From Chryseobacterium sp. Leaf404 (GTDB lineage Bacteria > Bacteroidota > Bacteroidia > Flavobacteriales > Weeksellaceae): a stretch of DNA of 64,000 bases. Positions 62,351 through 64,000 of the stretch are shown piece by piece. A program made the translations under genes and the position numbers. The number at the start of each line of letters is the position of its first letter. Position 1 is the stretch's first letter. The notes under the pieces are model-generated. The model ran no database searches. It was given only the letters and a program-made list of their open reading frames with translations, and was not told the DNA's origin. Where the stretch lies: assembly GCF_001424145.1 (NCBI RefSeq), contig NZ_LMQM01000013.1:210976-274975 (forward strand), read 5' to 3'.

Positions 62351-63856
62351 ATGAACAAAATTTTCTCTCTGCTCCTTTCTGGAGTTATGGTCGCAACAGC
62401 AATTTCATGCAACGACGACGAAAACGGAATGGAACCAATGGTACAAGGGCCTGACCTTATGGTTTACGGTCTTACCGAAAGCAACGAAATCACTTCATTT
62501 AATGCCAACAATCCCGGAACTTTCATGTCTAAGACTGCAGTAACGGGGATTACAGCTGGTGAAAAACTGATGAGTATTGATTTCAGACCTGCCACCGGTG
62601 AGCTTTATGCATTATCCAATGCAAGCAAACTGTATATTATTAATCCTATGAACGCATCTGCAAGAGTGGTAAGTACTACCGCTTTCAGTCCTGCGATTTC
62701 AGGAGCGATTGCATCGATTGACTTTAATCCTACTGTGGACAGAATCCGTTTGGTAACCAATACAGGACAAAACCTAAGATTACATCCTGAGACAGGAGTG
62801 GCCGCATTCACAGATGGCTCAATCGCCACAACATCTTCAATCACAGGAATTGCATACACTAACAGTACATCCGGAGCAGCCAGCACTACGCTGTATGATA
62901 TTGATGTAACTGCAAAAAAATTATTCAAGCAGGATCCTCCTAACAACGGAACACTGGTAGCAGTAGGCGACCTTGGAATTTCTTTTACAGGCCAGGTTGC
63001 TTTTGACATTAATCCTGATAACAGTGCAGCTATCATCGCAGCTACAGACGGTTCTGTGAATACTTTATATAAAACAGATCTTTCTACAGGAGCTTCAGTA
63101 AATATCGGAAAGCTTTCTCAAAAAATTATTGATTTGGCTATTCCTACAAATCCTGTAGCGTATGCGGTTGATAATACCAACGCTTTACAGATTTTCAATC
63201 CTACAAATCCTGCACAGGGAATGGTAAGCAAGCCAATCACTGGTATGCAAACCGGTGAAAGTATTTTAGGTATTGATTTCAGACCTGTGAACGGACAGCT
63301 TTATGCTTTAGGTAATACAAGCAGAATTTACACTATTAACCTTGGAACAGGTGCTGCAACTCAGGTGGGTACAGGTACACTTACAACACTTTTAACAGGA
63401 ACTGATTTTGGATTTGATTTTAATCCCACGGTTGATAAAATTAGAGTGGTGAGCAATACCGGACAAAACTTAAGACTTGATCCTGTTACAGGTGCCGTTA
63501 CCGCACCTGACACTGCACTGAATCCAGGAACTCCGGCTGTCAGTTCTGCAGCATATACAAACAATTTTGCAGGGGCAACGGCTACAGAGCTTTATGTAAT
63601 TGACCACAATACAGATAAATTGTATCTCCAGAACCCACCCAATGGAGGTGTTTTAGTTGAAAAAGGTGCATTAGGCGTCAACATCACATCTTCAAACGGT
63701 TTCGACATCGGTGCAATGTCTCAGAAAGCTTATCTGATGGCAACCGTAGGGTCTGATACAAAACTTTACGTAGTAAATCTTACAACCGGCGCAGCAACCT
63801 CTTCGGTTACATATCCAAATATGGTAAAAGGATTTACAGTAGGATTAGGATTCTAA
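62351..63856 (+). CDS. DUF4394 lipoprotein with two repeats
   Basis: A 501-residue lipoprotein (MVATAISC, Cys at about 20). Two tandem DUF4394 domains are visible (about 35-250 and 265-500), each with an IDFRPxxGxLYAL block and a DFNPTVDxIRxVxNTGQNLR block, indicating a propeller made by internal duplication. The family is of unknown function, in the outer membrane or on the surface. It is divergent from tuf and followed by a clear terminator. Confidence 0.9.
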   Translation: MNKIFSLLLSGVMVATAISCNDDENGMEPMVQGPDLMVYGLTESNEITSFNANNPGTFMSKTAVTGITAGEKLMSIDFRPATGELYALSNASKLYIINPMNASARVVSTTAFSPAISGAIASIDFNPTVDRIRLVTNTGQNLRLHPETGVAAFTDGSIATTSSITGIAYTNSTSGAASTTLYDIDVTAKKLFKQDPPNNGTLVAVGDLGISFTGQVAFDINPDNSAAIIAATDGSVNTLYKTDLSTGASVNIGKLSQKIIDLAIPTNPVAYAVDNTNALQIFNPTNPAQGMVSKPITGMQTGESILGIDFRPVNGQLYALGNTSRIYTINLGTGAATQVGTGTLTTLLTGTDFGFDFNPTVDKIRVVSNTGQNLRLDPVTGAVTAPDTALNPGTPAVSSAAYTNNFAGATATELYVIDHNTDKLYLQNPPNGGVLVEKGALGVNITSSNGFDIGAMSQKAYLMATVGSDTKLYVVNLTTGAATSSVTYPNMVKGFTVGLGF

Positions 63857-63891
63857 AACATTTATATTCACATCCATTTCATAAAAAAAAG

Positions 63892-63929
63892 AATCCGTCT
63901 CACAACAAAATTTGAGGCGGATTTTTTAT
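63892..63929 (+). terminator. terminator of the DUF4394 gene
   Basis: AATCCGTCTCA (63892-63902) pairs with TGAGGCGGATT (63913-63923) with one G-T pair, then TTTTTTATTT. Confidence 0.88.
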
Positions 63930-63963
63930 TTCAGTAAAATGTATATTATTTTGAAAAATAGAA

Positions 63964-63988
63964 AAAGTTGTCCTCTTTAGGCAACTTT
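63964..63988 (-). terminator. terminator of a gene beyond the window
   Basis: AAAGTTG (63964-63970) pairs with CAACTTT (63982-63988). On the minus strand TTTTTC follows, so a minus-strand gene probably ends just right of position 64000. Confidence 0.55.
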
Positions 63989-64000
63989 CTTTCTTAGATT

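Noticed and set aside
1..64000. CRISPR arrays, rRNA genes or prophage modules
   Set aside because: No regularly spaced repeats, no rRNA-like blocks and no phage structural genes were seen.

Overview
The window looks like chromosome of a Chryseobacterium-like member of the Flavobacteriia (Bacteroidota). The evidence is: AT-rich DNA; promoters of the TTTG-N19-TAnnTTTG type instead of sigma70 boxes; T9SS C-terminal sorting domains; many lipoproteins; a Reg_prop/Y_Y_Y sensor kinase; and the DUF3467, DUF5777, DUF6702 and GEVED families. The genus is inferred.

1-11 kb (minus strand): the start of an alpha-amylase, DNA polymerase IV, a three-gene surface cluster (two lipoproteins and an OmpA protein with a Cys-rich insert), a pseudogene of an AAA/DUF4143 ATPase, and a propeller-type sensor kinase with its NarL-type response regulator. 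11-25 kb: housekeeping and membrane genes (TlpA-like thioredoxin, LpxK, TruA, an ABC exporter, a DUF6702-HupE/UreJ-M1 peptidase neighbourhood), a divergent HxlR regulator/NmrA oxidoreductase pair, a secreted phosphodiesterase and an AraC regulator. 25-29 kb: a five-gene redox operon (beta-barrel, c-type cytochrome, YceI, ankyrin protein, T9SS-secreted DOMON-like protein) next to a Crp/Fnr regulator. A palindrome lies at an activator position in the operon promoter.

29.5-62 kb: the tuf, tRNA-Trp, secE, nusG, rplKAJL, rpoBC locus, all on the minus strand, but broken twice. Between nusG and rplK sit two LVIVD lipoproteins and an outer-membrane-like protein. Between rplL and rpoB sit about 17 kb of accessory genes. 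Each housekeeping block shows its own promoter or terminator.

The 17 kb island holds the most novel material. (a) 38.7-41.0 kb is a compact candidate RiPP locus: a 59-residue precursor-like peptide with a Cys/Pro/Gly-rich tail, an attenuator-like hairpin, a class 1 isoprenoid-synthase-like protein, and an M50 membrane protease whose N-terminus resembles a PqqD/RRE domain. (b) A three-gene surface cassette occurs twice in converging orientation (41.2-46.4 and 54.7-50.9 kb). Each copy has a protein ending in an RPPP motif, a giant thrombospondin-3-repeat protein and a small secreted protein ending in a W-x-F-W motif. (c) Between the two copies are a thioredoxin-like protein, a strip of decayed small genes including a truncated WYL-type regulator, and a T9SS-secreted M43 metalloprotease.
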